Below, piece after piece: positions 8,530-16,480 of a DNA stretch of 64,000 nt (its first letter is position 1; the number at the start of each line of letters is the position of its first letter). The DNA is taken from NCBI RefSeq assembly GCF_004006665.1, contig NZ_QOCL01000004.1:62001-126000 (forward strand), written 5' to 3'. A model generated the notes under the pieces. It did no database searches. It saw only the letters and a program-made list of their open reading frames with translations, and was not told where the DNA came from. The stretch comes from Halobacteriovorax sp. HLS (GTDB lineage: Bacteria > Bdellovibrionota > Bacteriovoracia > Bacteriovoracales > Bacteriovoracaceae). The position numbers and the translations under genes are program-made.

Positions 8530-9183
8530 TTAGAAAGTGTAGAAGGTGTTCATGAGAAGTTTAAAGTATGACCCTGTTACTTCTGGTTGATTATCTTGTT
8601 TCACGTCAAACGGATTGTGGAATGTGGCCATAACTCCAACAGTAAACTTATCATTTAACCTAAGATCAGCACCGGCCCCAAGATGAAATCCAAAAGTAAT
8701 CTTTTCTTCTGACGGCATAAGTACGCCATTTACATTTCTTTTTACTTTTGGTTGATAAAATCCAAATCCACCCATTCCAAAAGGTGAGAAGTTATCAAAG
8801 TTAAACGTCTTGGCCTTAATTCCAAGAGCAAGTCCAGTTAACTTAGCATAGTTTCCCTGGTGGGAATGTTTTGATGAATGGAAGTTTGCTATAAAGTCGA
8901 ACGAGTGACTAGCTGAATAGTTATAAAATAAATCCCATGTAATCTTGTCTTCGCCATGATCAGAAAAGTCTCCAGCTAGAAAGGTCTGTCCAATACCTAT
9001 ACCGATACTATGTTTTTTTAGCGGATTAGAATTTCTTGACTCAGGTATGGCCTTTTCTACTTTCTTAGCTTTCTTGTCTGAAGTGAGGCCTTTTATGGAT
9101 TCATTTGCTTTTGAAGAAACACCTGTTGCTAAAAGAGCAACAGGTATTGTGTATATCAGAAATTTTTTAAACTTGTTTTGCAT
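8530..9183 (-). CDS. Outer-membrane beta-barrel protein, about 190 residues mature
   Basis: 217 residues with a signal peptide (MQNKFKKFLIYTIPVALLATG, cleavage near SSKA) and a Lys-rich linker. An alternating hydrophobic pattern then runs to the end: SIGIGIGQTFLAGDF, TWDLFYNYSASHSFDFIANF, FGFHLGAGADLRLNDKFTVGVMATF, ending in YFKLLMNTFYTF. The terminal aromatic residue is the usual barrel-assembly signal. The size suggests an eight-stranded OmpW/OmpA-barrel-like protein. It is followed within two bases by the ArsA-like pair, an unusual neighbour for a barrel. Confidence 0.75.
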   Translation of the reverse strand: MQNKFKKFLIYTIPVALLATGVSSKANESIKGLTSDKKAKKVEKAIPESRNSNPLKKHSIGIGIGQTFLAGDFSDHGEDKITWDLFYNYSASHSFDFIANFHSSKHSHQGNYAKLTGLALGIKAKTFNFDNFSPFGMGGFGFYQPKVKRNVNGVLMPSEEKITFGFHLGAGADLRLNDKFTVGVMATFHNPFDVKQDNQPEVTGSYFKLLMNTFYTF

Positions 9184-9202
9184 TTTAAGTCTCTAAACTA
9201 TT

Positions 9203-9221
9203 GGGGGTTTAATGTACCCCC
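9203..9221 (-). terminator. GC stem-loop between phaR-like gene and barrel gene
   Basis: GGGGGT (9203-9208) pairs with ACCCCC (9216-9221) around a seven-base loop. There is no good T run on the minus strand, so it may be a partial terminator or an mRNA-stability element that sets the level of the downstream cluster. Confidence 0.45.
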
Positions 9222-9226
9222 TTATA

Positions 9227-9622
9227 TTAGTTTAAAGTACTTGGTGTTTCAATAGTTGAGTTTACTTCTGTGTTTTGAGTAAAAGCGTTTAGGCTTTCAG
9301 TTAAAGTAGGCTCAACAGTAGTTTCTACAGATGGAGTACCTTCTAGACCTCTGATGTGACCAGTGAAAGTCCCTTCTTCAGATCTAATAACTCTCTTAAG
9401 TAATTCAACATCACCAGCTCTAGTCGACTTTTTTTCTTGATCGAAAAGAAGTTGAATTTGAGTCATATAAGTAATGTCATTTTTAGTTTTGTTATCAATA
9501 ACTTGAATTTCATTACCTTCTCTGATGATTTGTGCAATCTCTTCTAGAGTAACGTAACAGCTTTGGTGTGTGTCATAAAGCTTACGGTTTTGGTATCTCT
9601 TGATAATTCTTACGTCGTTCAT
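9227..9622 (-). CDS. phaR: PhaR-type polyhydroxyalkanoate regulator
   Basis: 131 residues. Residues 3-65 (VRIIKRYQNRKLYDTHQSCY, then VTLEEIAQIIREG and DNKTKNDITY) match the PHB/PHA accumulation regulator DNA-binding domain. The tail is Thr/Glu-rich and looks disordered. Family members repress phasin and PHA genes and sense polymer granules. No PHA synthase, phasin or depolymerase gene is in the window, so its targets here are unknown; it sits at the head of the barrel-ArsA-gshA-cbs cluster. Confidence 0.85.
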   Translation of the reverse strand: MNDVRIIKRYQNRKLYDTHQSCYVTLEEIAQIIREGNEIQVIDNKTKNDITYMTQIQLLFDQEKKSTRAGDVELLKRVIRSEEGTFTGHIRGLEGTPSVETTVEPTLTESLNAFTQNTEVNSTIETPSTLN

Positions 9623-9719
9623 CTTTTTTTTCCCCTATTTGATATGAGAGATTAGTCTCATTAAAAAACTGAATAACAATTTAACTTCTAGCATCATGAA
9701 ACCCAAAAGAAACCATTTG

Positions 9720-9747
9720 TGTATATTTTTTCAATACTTTGCGTCAA
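9720..9747 (-). promoter_or_regulatory. Sigma-70-type promoter for the phaR-like gene
   Basis: On the minus strand TTGACG (9747-9742), a 16-base spacer, then TATACA (9725-9720). It would start RNA about 90 bases before the phaR-like start codon. Confidence 0.5.
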
Positions 9748-10130
9748 AAAGGTTAGGTTAAGCTTAAGAACTTCGTATTTCCAGTTAGTTACCTCTAGTA
9801 ACTAGGGAATGTCGCGATTCACATAATGCTTTGCTTCGGTTAACGAACAATGAAATAGCAAGCTTGTTAAAAGTGTGTCAATAGAAAATCGGGACAAAAT
9901 TCTTACAGTGCATTATTTTTATGACTCTTGACGTATATTCAGTATCTTATAGGTTTTTAATCTTGAGGTGGCTTAAGTTTTTCTTAAGGTTGGAGTGACT
10001 GCGTCATAGAGTTTGCTGGAAAATTGTTCCGAAAATTACAACCTAAACAAAGCTTTAAGTATTTTCTTCTACTTTACGACAAGTACAGAGGGCTTTGAGA
10101 AAATTTAGTCCAAAACCCAAAAGGATAAAC
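9748..10130. other. Intergenic region, no gene seen
   Basis: Together with the promoter to its left this is the longest gene-free stretch in the window. I see no open frame with coding character. A TTGACG at 9928-9933 and a small palindrome TGACTGCGTCA at 9996-10006 could serve the TPR gene on the right, but no -10 sits at a good distance. A small RNA cannot be excluded. Confidence 0.4.
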
Positions 10131-11954
10131 ATGTTCAATAGAATTTTTTTGATTGTAACTCTTGTGGCATTAACATCATGTGCAAGTGTATCTAATTCAA
10201 AGAATGAAATATCTAAAGCTACAGACAGATCAAATGAGCATCGTGACGATGGTCAATCATTGGAAAAGTATCTGGCCAAAGCAATGGTCAATATTGATTC
10301 AATGTCCCAAGTAAAGAAGTCTCACCTTGCTGACGAGTTCTATATTAAAGGCTCTGATGCTGCTCTAAGAGGAGACAGTTTAAGTGCAGCACTATTTTTT
10401 GAAAAAGTACTGCAAATAAACGGTAAGGATGACTATGTCTCAAAGCGCTATGCCGTCGAGCTTATTAGATTAAATAAGTTGAGTGAAGCAAAAGTGATTT
10501 TACAAGACCTTTATAAAAGTGAAACAAGTGAAAATGTTGGATTGATTTTGGCCGGTGTACATACTGCTTTAAAAGAAAAGCGTGCGGCGCAAATCGTATA
10601 CAATTCATTGCTAGAGAATTATCCAAAGTCTGAAGAAGCGTGTGTTTTTTTAGCCAAGTCATACTCTTTAGAATCAAAGTTTAAGAAGGCCTATAGATTA
10701 TTATCAAAATGTGAGAAAGAAAATAAGGGCAAAGCTATTTACTCTTTTTATAGAGGAAAGATTGATCTTGCACGTGGACAAAGAAAGTCTGCTTTAAAGT
10801 ATTTTAAAAAATCCCTGGCAATAGATGAAACATATCAACAATCGGCAATAGCTCTAGGTTCTATCTACGAAGAAGATCAGAAATATGATAAAGCTCTATT
10901 AGTATATGAAAAGTTTTTGAAAAAGACTCCACATTCTTATTCAATTCTTAAAAGCGTAATTCAAATATACTTCTCTCAAGGAAAGTACGACAAAGTTATT
11001 CCACATGCAGAAGCTCTTTCAAATATTGATCCTAGCGATTTAAACTTAAAAGTTCGTTTAGGAATTCTTTATGCAGATTCGAAAAAATATGAAGATGCAA
11101 AAGGTGTCTTTAAAGAGATTTTAACTGTAATTCCTCAGTCAGATAAAGTTCTTTATTACTTAGGTATGCTATATAAAGAAACTGATGAGTATGACAGTGC
11201 TGTAGGTTATTTTTCGAAAGTTCCAGAAGAGAGTTCTCTATTTCATGAGAGTAATTTGGAAATAGCAAGACTACTTCTTGTAGAGGCCGAAGAAGATGAA
11301 ACAGGCGAAAGCGCAAAGAAATTTGTAAGCTTTGTTGAGCAGGCATCATCGAAAGGTGTTGATTTAAAAATAGCTCTCAAAGTTATGCTTGCAGGTCACT
11401 ATGAAACCATCGGTAGAGTCCCGGCCGCAGTAGATGAAATGGAAGAAATTCAAAATGAAAAAGAGTTTTCAGAGTCACACGAATACTACTTAGCAGCATT
11501 GCATGAAAAGAATGGCGACTATAATAAGGCAAAAGATGTAATTGAAAAACTACTTAGTAAAAACCCTGAAAACCCTCATGCTCTTAACTTCTTAGGTTAT
11601 ACTCTTTTAGAAAAAGGTGACGACCTTGATAGGGCTTATATTCTTATAAAGAAAGCTGTGAGTTTAAAACCTAAAGATGGATATATTCGAGATAGTTTAG
11701 GCTGGTACTATTATAAAACGGGCAATTATGAAAAGGCCTTAGTTGAAATAAAAAAGGCGTGGTCTCTAGTTAAAACAGATGTTATTGTAACTAAGCACTT
11801 GGCCATGGTTTATAAGAAGTTAAAAAAATATGAACTGGCCAAAAAGTTTTATGTGGAGGCACTACGCAATTGCAAAGTCGATTCAGAAAGACAAGAAGTT
11901 ATGAGAGACTTGAGTGGATTAGAGTCATTGCGACTACCTGCCTCTTCTCAGTAG
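10131..11954 (+). CDS. TPR-repeat lipoprotein
   Basis: 607 residues from the ATG at 10131, chosen because it opens a lipoprotein signal (MFNRIFLIVTLVALTSC) with AAGGA six bases upstream; the frame is open further left from a TTG. After the acylated Cys the protein is built of tetratricopeptide repeats, for example AIALGSIYEEDQKYDKALLV and NYEKALVEIKKAW. It should be anchored in the outer or inner membrane and scaffold other proteins. A long TPR protein followed directly by lolB is a known order in gamma- and betaproteobacteria, and the overlapping downstream gene fits that. Confidence 0.85.
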   Translation: MFNRIFLIVTLVALTSCASVSNSKNEISKATDRSNEHRDDGQSLEKYLAKAMVNIDSMSQVKKSHLADEFYIKGSDAALRGDSLSAALFFEKVLQINGKDDYVSKRYAVELIRLNKLSEAKVILQDLYKSETSENVGLILAGVHTALKEKRAAQIVYNSLLENYPKSEEACVFLAKSYSLESKFKKAYRLLSKCEKENKGKAIYSFYRGKIDLARGQRKSALKYFKKSLAIDETYQQSAIALGSIYEEDQKYDKALLVYEKFLKKTPHSYSILKSVIQIYFSQGKYDKVIPHAEALSNIDPSDLNLKVRLGILYADSKKYEDAKGVFKEILTVIPQSDKVLYYLGMLYKETDEYDSAVGYFSKVPEESSLFHESNLEIARLLLVEAEEDETGESAKKFVSFVEQASSKGVDLKIALKVMLAGHYETIGRVPAAVDEMEEIQNEKEFSESHEYYLAALHEKNGDYNKAKDVIEKLLSKNPENPHALNFLGYTLLEKGDDLDRAYILIKKAVSLKPKDGYIRDSLGWYYYKTGNYEKALVEIKKAWSLVKTDVIVTKHLAMVYKKLKKYELAKKFYVEALRNCKVDSERQEVMRDLSGLESLRLPASSQ

Positions 11955-12574
11955 TTCTTACTTCTTGTTCAACAATACCTAAAGTTAAAGAAGATGATCA
12001 ACTTGAAAAGATTGTAAAGAATATCTGCGTGAACTCTGCTGGACGAGGTAGAGTGAAGATCTTTAATCAAACAACTCTATTTTCCTTTGAAACTGTAAAT
12101 ACACCTGAAAAATTTTGGAAAATGGCAGTAGATATACCTATCCATGGTGAAGAACTGCTTTCAATTGGTTGGGAAAATGCCGATAAGTCGCAAGTTCAGC
12201 TTAAGGGAGGATTTGCGAGAAGATTAATTAATAGTTCAAAAGCTGATGTACGCTCGAAGAAGTATAGTCATTTAATTAAGGGTTTCATGAAAGGCTGGGC
12301 GCAAGTTCTTCTGGCAAATGATTTAATTAGAAAGAATAAACCAAGCTTTGAATGTACGGACGGAAAGTGTTTATTTGGTAGTGGTAAATGGCTTACCGGT
12401 ACTTCTCCAGGTCATTACTTTTTAGACTATGAAATTAGAGAAGGAGAATTACTTCGCTTTGACTTCTCAAACTTTAAAGAAGACTCGCCGCGCAGGGTGT
12501 CGATTACACCAGTGGGTCAAACTCTTGAAACTACACCATTTCAGATAGATTTATTTGTAAATACCTGTGAATAA
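11870..12574 (+). CDS. lolB: Outer-membrane lipoprotein, LolB candidate
   Basis: 234 residues from a TTG at 11870. It is preceded by a strong GGAGG (11855-11859) ten bases upstream, inside the TPR gene, and the overlap is 85 bases. A lipoprotein signal ends at VVLTSCST, though the N-terminal extension before it is longer than usual. The mature part has LolB-like features: GRGRVKIFNQTTLFSFETV as the first strands and DYEIREGELLRFDFSNF near the end. Sequence identity to known LolB is low by eye; the call leans on the TPR-lolB order. LolB receives lipoproteins from LolA at the outer membrane. Confidence 0.55.
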   Translation: MQSRFRKTRSYERLEWIRVIATTCLFSVVLTSCSTIPKVKEDDQLEKIVKNICVNSAGRGRVKIFNQTTLFSFETVNTPEKFWKMAVDIPIHGEELLSIGWENADKSQVQLKGGFARRLINSSKADVRSKKYSHLIKGFMKGWAQVLLANDLIRKNKPSFECTDGKCLFGSGKWLTGTSPGHYFLDYEIREGELLRFDFSNFKEDSPRRVSITPVGQTLETTPFQIDLFVNTCE

Positions 12575-12688
12575 CGCTGTGCTCGTGACTCTTTTCCTTA
12601 ATATCCTAGGAATTCATTAAATAATTTTGTATATATCATAAGTTAAATTGCTAGTTTTTGGTAAACCACTAAACAGAGGGAATTGACT

Positions 12689-14452
12689 ATGATGAAGATA
12701 ACTTCACTACTTGCGGCTTTGATCCTAACGACGGGATTTGTTAGCTGTACTAAAAAGAACAAAGATACAGGTAAAACGATTAACATCGCTGTTTCTGCAC
12801 AAATTAAAGGGCTAGATCCAATTTATGCTAACGACCGTTACTCAAGTAATGAAGTTGGGCGTGTTTATGAAGGTCTACTTGAATACCATTACCTAAAAAG
12901 ACCATATACTTTGGTTCCAAACTTAGCTGAGTCTATGCCAGTAGTTTCTGAAGATGGGCTAACTTATACTTTTAAAATTAAACAAGGTGTAATGTTTCAT
13001 CACGATGCTGCTTTCCCTGATGGAAAAGGCAGAGAGCTAGTTGCAGAAGATTTTGTTTATTCAATTAAGAGATTAGCTGATCCAAAACTTCAAGGTCTTG
13101 GATGGTGGTTACTTGACGGAAAGATCAAAGGATTAAACGAGTGGAGAACAAAGTATGCTGATCTTCCAAGTGTTGATTATACGGAAGTTGTTGAAGGACT
13201 TAAGGCCCTTGATAAGTATACTTTAGAGTTTAAGCTAACTAAACCATTTCCACAGTTTCTATATTCTTTAGCAATGCCTTTCACATTTGCTGTAGCAAAA
13301 GAAGTTGTTGCAAAGTACGGTGAGGAATTCTTAAACCATCCTGTAGGAACGGGACCATTTATTCTTCCTCAATTTACTCAGACAAAGAAAATTACATATA
13401 CAAAGAACCCTAATTTTAGAAAGAAATTATATCCTTCTGAAGCGAGTGAAGAGTTTAAGGCCGCAGGATTTTTAGCAGATGCTGGAAAAGAACTTCCACT
13501 TGCTGATAAAGTAGTTGTAAATGTAATCATTGAATCTCAACCTAGATGGCTTAACTTCCTAAAAGGTAAAGTTGATTACATTGCAATCCCAAAAGATAAT
13601 TTTGATTCGGCAGTAACACCAGATAGAAATCTTTCTGACGACTACAAGAATAAAGGAATTGAGCTTTTAATTAATCCTTCTTTAGATGTAACGTACACTG
13701 CGTTTAATCATGACTTAAAACTTTTTAAGAATACTGATCTAAGAAGAGCAATCTCTATTGCTTATGATGTAGTTAAATCTAACGAGCTCTTCTACAATAA
13801 TACTGCTCTTCCTGCGCAATCAGTAGTTCCTCCAGGTATTGCAGGAAATATTAAAGGTTATGTATCTCCTTATAGAGGACCAAATATTGAAGAAGCTAAG
13901 AAGCTTCTTGCTAAAGCTGGTTACCCTGAAGGTAAAGGACTTCCAGAGATAACTTATGACTGTCCTTCAAATACAGTATCTAGACAAATTGGAGAGTACT
14001 TCAAAAAGCAAATGGCTCAAATTGGAGTTAATATCAAAGTTGTAACTAACCCTTGGCCAGAGCTTCAAAAGAAGATCACTAAGAGACAAGTTATGCTATA
14101 CGGTATTGCTTGGGGTGCTGATTATCCAGATGCTGAGAACTTCTTACAGCTTCTTTATGGACCAAATAAAGCTCCTGGAGCAAATGGTTCGGGGTATGAT
14201 AATCCAGAATTCAATAAGCTTTATAAAACAGCTTCAATTATGCAAGATTCTCCAGAGAGAACTGCTCTTTATGAAAAAATGAATAGAATTGCAGCTGAAG
14301 AGTCTCCTTGGATTTATGGAGTACATAGACAGAACTTTACACTTAGACATTCTTATTTGAAGAATTACATGTCTACTGACTTTGAAACAGGTCAAGAGCA
14401 ATATCTAAATGTTGATGTTGCAGCAAAAGCTAAAGCTTTAGAAAAATTATAA
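12689..14452 (+). CDS. Peptide ABC transporter substrate-binding lipoprotein (OppA/DppA family)
   Basis: 588 residues from ATG 12689, eight bases after GAGGG. The signal ends with the lipobox GFVSC, so it is a lipid-anchored periplasmic protein. Family-5 binding-protein features run in order: the region around ISAQIKGLDPIYANDRYS, the signature YTFKIKQGVMFHHDAAFPDG, LEFKLTKPFPQFLYSLAMP, NHPVGTGPFILPQF and DLRRAISIAYDV. It captures oligopeptides or similar ligands for the two permeases encoded downstream. A strong stem-loop separates it from the permeases, allowing more binding protein than permease to be made. Confidence 0.92.
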   Translation: MMKITSLLAALILTTGFVSCTKKNKDTGKTINIAVSAQIKGLDPIYANDRYSSNEVGRVYEGLLEYHYLKRPYTLVPNLAESMPVVSEDGLTYTFKIKQGVMFHHDAAFPDGKGRELVAEDFVYSIKRLADPKLQGLGWWLLDGKIKGLNEWRTKYADLPSVDYTEVVEGLKALDKYTLEFKLTKPFPQFLYSLAMPFTFAVAKEVVAKYGEEFLNHPVGTGPFILPQFTQTKKITYTKNPNFRKKLYPSEASEEFKAAGFLADAGKELPLADKVVVNVIIESQPRWLNFLKGKVDYIAIPKDNFDSAVTPDRNLSDDYKNKGIELLINPSLDVTYTAFNHDLKLFKNTDLRRAISIAYDVVKSNELFYNNTALPAQSVVPPGIAGNIKGYVSPYRGPNIEEAKKLLAKAGYPEGKGLPEITYDCPSNTVSRQIGEYFKKQMAQIGVNIKVVTNPWPELQKKITKRQVMLYGIAWGADYPDAENFLQLLYGPNKAPGANGSGYDNPEFNKLYKTASIMQDSPERTALYEKMNRIAAEESPWIYGVHRQNFTLRHSYLKNYMSTDFETGQEQYLNVDVAAKAKALEKL

Positions 14453-14459
14453 AATAATG

Positions 14460-14483
14460 GCCCTCCTTAATGGAGGGCTTTTT
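14460..14483 (+). terminator. Intercistronic terminator after the binding-protein gene
   Basis: GCCCTCC (14460-14466), loop TTAAT, GGAGGGC (14472-14478), then five T. It lies eight bases after the binding-protein stop and 20 before the permease start, so it likely lets only part of transcription read through. Confidence 0.85.
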
Positions 14484-14503
14484 AACTTTTAGGTGGTTCA
14501 CTC

Positions 14504-15445
14504 GTGAATTTGTGGCAATATATTTTAAGAAGACTGTTTTACATTATCCCGACTATTCTTGGGGTGGCTTTCATTATCTTCGTTATTTTTAACCTTGTAG
14601 CTCCGGACCCAGCTTTAATTATGCTAGGAAAACACGCCAGCGTTCAGCAGATACAAGAATTGAGAGAAGAGTTAGGTTTAAATAAACCAATGTGGGCCCA
14701 ATATTTGGATATTGTAAAATCGGCTTTTACTTTTGATTTCGGTAGGTCCTGGACAACTAAGCAAGAAATTATATCGATGATTAAGCAAGGTGCAATACCT
14801 TCGATGACGTTATCTGTTCCTGCATTTGTATTATCTACAATTATATCAATTTCTATTTCTCTTGTGGTTTCTTTCTATAGAGGAAAATGGATTGATAAGT
14901 CAGTTGTATTTGGCTGTGTACTTTTAATGAGTGTAACTTCTTTAGCGTACATCCTCTTTGGTCAATGGCTATTTGCTTACAAGCTTGGATGGTTTGAGAT
15001 CTCAGGTTATGAGTCAGGCTTTCCTGATTTTCTTCCGTATATCGTTTTACCTGTAATTATTTGGATTATCTTATCGATAGGTCCAGATGTTAGATTTTAC
15101 CGAACGGTCATGCTAGATGAAATTTATCAAGACTATGTTCGTACAGCTAAGGCCAAGGGCCTCTCTGAAAGAGTTGTTCTTTTTAAGCATGTATTAAAGA
15201 ATGCTATGATTCCAATTATTACTTTTGTTGTTATTCAAATACCATTTTTAATTTTAGGAGCACTCTTATTAGAAAGCTTTTTTAGTATTCCAGGTTTAGG
15301 TGGAATTACCCTAAATGGAGTTTATAACTCTGACTTTCCTGTAATTAAGGCAATGACAATATTAACTGCGATGGCCTATATCATTTTTAGTGTGATTACG
15401 GATGTCCTATACACTCTAGTAGACCCTAGAGTACGTCTTAAGTAG
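14504..15445 (+). CDS. Peptide ABC transporter permease, OppB/DppB type
   Basis: 313 residues, starting at GTG 14504 with AGGTGG upstream. The start MNLWQYILRRLFYIIPTILG is typical of DppB/OppB, as is DPALIMLGKHASVQQIQELR. There are about six membrane segments and the EAA loop YVRTAKAKGLSERVVLFKHV that contacts the ATPase. It ends in the usual YTLVDPRVRLK. It forms the channel with the next gene product. Confidence 0.92.
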   Translation: MNLWQYILRRLFYIIPTILGVAFIIFVIFNLVAPDPALIMLGKHASVQQIQELREELGLNKPMWAQYLDIVKSAFTFDFGRSWTTKQEIISMIKQGAIPSMTLSVPAFVLSTIISISISLVVSFYRGKWIDKSVVFGCVLLMSVTSLAYILFGQWLFAYKLGWFEISGYESGFPDFLPYIVLPVIIWIILSIGPDVRFYRTVMLDEIYQDYVRTAKAKGLSERVVLFKHVLKNAMIPIITFVVIQIPFLILGALLLESFFSIPGLGGITLNGVYNSDFPVIKAMTILTAMAYIIFSVITDVLYTLVDPRVRLK

Positions 15446-15455
15446 GAGATAGGAT

Positions 15456-16367
15456 ATGGCACAATCAAATGTACAACCAGTTGAGACAGTAATAATGACA
15501 AGTAATACAAAAGATAGAAAATCTAAATCACTATGGGATCACGCAGTTGATAATATGACTCGTGATAAATTAGCAATGACTTCGTTAATAGTTGTTGCTA
15601 TCTATGCAGTTATAGCAACACTTTCTGCCATTGGTGTAATTGCCTCTGATTGGGCAGTTGAAGTTGGTCCATCTTACGCTGCTCCAAGTTCCGAGTTTTT
15701 ATTTGGTACTGATATTTTTGGTAGAAGCGTTTTTACAAAAATGATTAAAGGTACTGAAGTGGCAATGTCTGTTGGACTTGTTGCTGCGATAATATCTGTT
15801 GTCATCGGAGTTACACTTGGTAGTATTGCAGGTTATTTCGGTGGAAAAATTGATGAGCTAATTGTTTGGTTCTATACTTGCTTTCAGTCTATTCCAACTA
15901 TCATGTTACTAGTTGCACTTTCATTTGTTATGGGGAGAGGACTTGTTTCAATGTATGTCGCTTTAGGATTAACTTCTTGGGTTAACTTATGTCGCTTAAT
16001 ACGTGGTGAAGTTATGAGACATAAGAATAGAGATTATGTTCAAGCGGCCTCTGCACTTGGTGGTGGACATGCTAGAAAATTAATTAAGCATATTTTTCCA
16101 AATGTTTCTCACTTAGTAATAATCAATTTCTCTTTAATGTTTCAAACAGCAATTAAAACGGAAGTTATCCTCTCTTATTTAGGTCTTGGAGTACAAGGTA
16201 GACCAAGTTGGGGAACTATGATTGACGATGCTAAGCTTGAGCTTGCACGTGGAGTTTGGTGGCAGTTAGGAGCTGCAACTTTGGCCATGATGATTGTGGT
16301 ACTTTCTCTAAATATCCTCGGTGATGCTCTTAGAGACGCACTTGATCCAAAGCTGAAGGGAAAATAA
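15456..16367 (+). CDS. Peptide ABC transporter permease, OppC/DppC type
   Basis: 303 residues, ten bases after the OppB-like gene with GGAGATAGGAT upstream. It has an extended cytoplasmic N-terminus, then LFGTDIFGRSVFTKMI (the family's G-T-D-x-G-R-D-x-F motif, with Ser for the Asp), several membrane helices, and the EAA motif YVQAASALGGGHARKLIKHIFPN. It ends in DALRDALDPKLKGK. No oppD or oppF ATPase gene follows; transcription appears to end at the terminator 30 bases on, so the ATPase must be encoded elsewhere or shared. Confidence 0.92.
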   Translation: MAQSNVQPVETVIMTSNTKDRKSKSLWDHAVDNMTRDKLAMTSLIVVAIYAVIATLSAIGVIASDWAVEVGPSYAAPSSEFLFGTDIFGRSVFTKMIKGTEVAMSVGLVAAIISVVIGVTLGSIAGYFGGKIDELIVWFYTCFQSIPTIMLLVALSFVMGRGLVSMYVALGLTSWVNLCRLIRGEVMRHKNRDYVQAASALGGGHARKLIKHIFPNVSHLVIINFSLMFQTAIKTEVILSYLGLGVQGRPSWGTMIDDAKLELARGVWWQLGAATLAMMIVVLSLNILGDALRDALDPKLKGK

Positions 16368-16394
16368 AATTAGAATACATGTTTTCAGTAGTTT

Positions 16395-16418
16395 AGCCTC
16401 CTTTTTGGGGGCTTTTTT
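16395..16418 (+). terminator. Rho-independent terminator after the transporter genes
   Basis: AGCCTCC (16395-16401), loop of five T, GGGGGCT (16407-16413), followed by a T run through 16418. One G-T pair in the stem. Confidence 0.85.
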
Positions 16419-16442
16419 ATTTATTTTTTCTTAATTTAGCTT

Positions 16443-16458
16443 TAAGTAAATATACTTA
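16443..16458 (+). promoter_or_regulatory. Palindrome overlapping a TATACT -10
   Basis: TAAGTA (16443-16448), four bases, TACTTA (16453-16458). A good -10, TATACT, sits at 16451-16456 within the palindrome; the -35 is poor. RNA would start about 18 bases before the next ATG. An operator overlapping the -10 suggests a repressor or an activator-dependent start. Confidence 0.35.
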
Positions 16459-16480
16459 ATTTCCGAAAAGTATTACGTAA

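Noticed and set aside
9928-9956. TTGACG as promoter of the TPR gene
   Set aside because: The nearest -10-like hexamers lie 9 or 14 bases away, too close for a normal promoter.
12176-12190. GCCGATAAG matching a sigma-28 -10
   Set aside because: It lies inside the LolB candidate reading frame as Ala-Asp-Lys codons; no gene starts nearby. The same applies to a copy inside recO near 58690.
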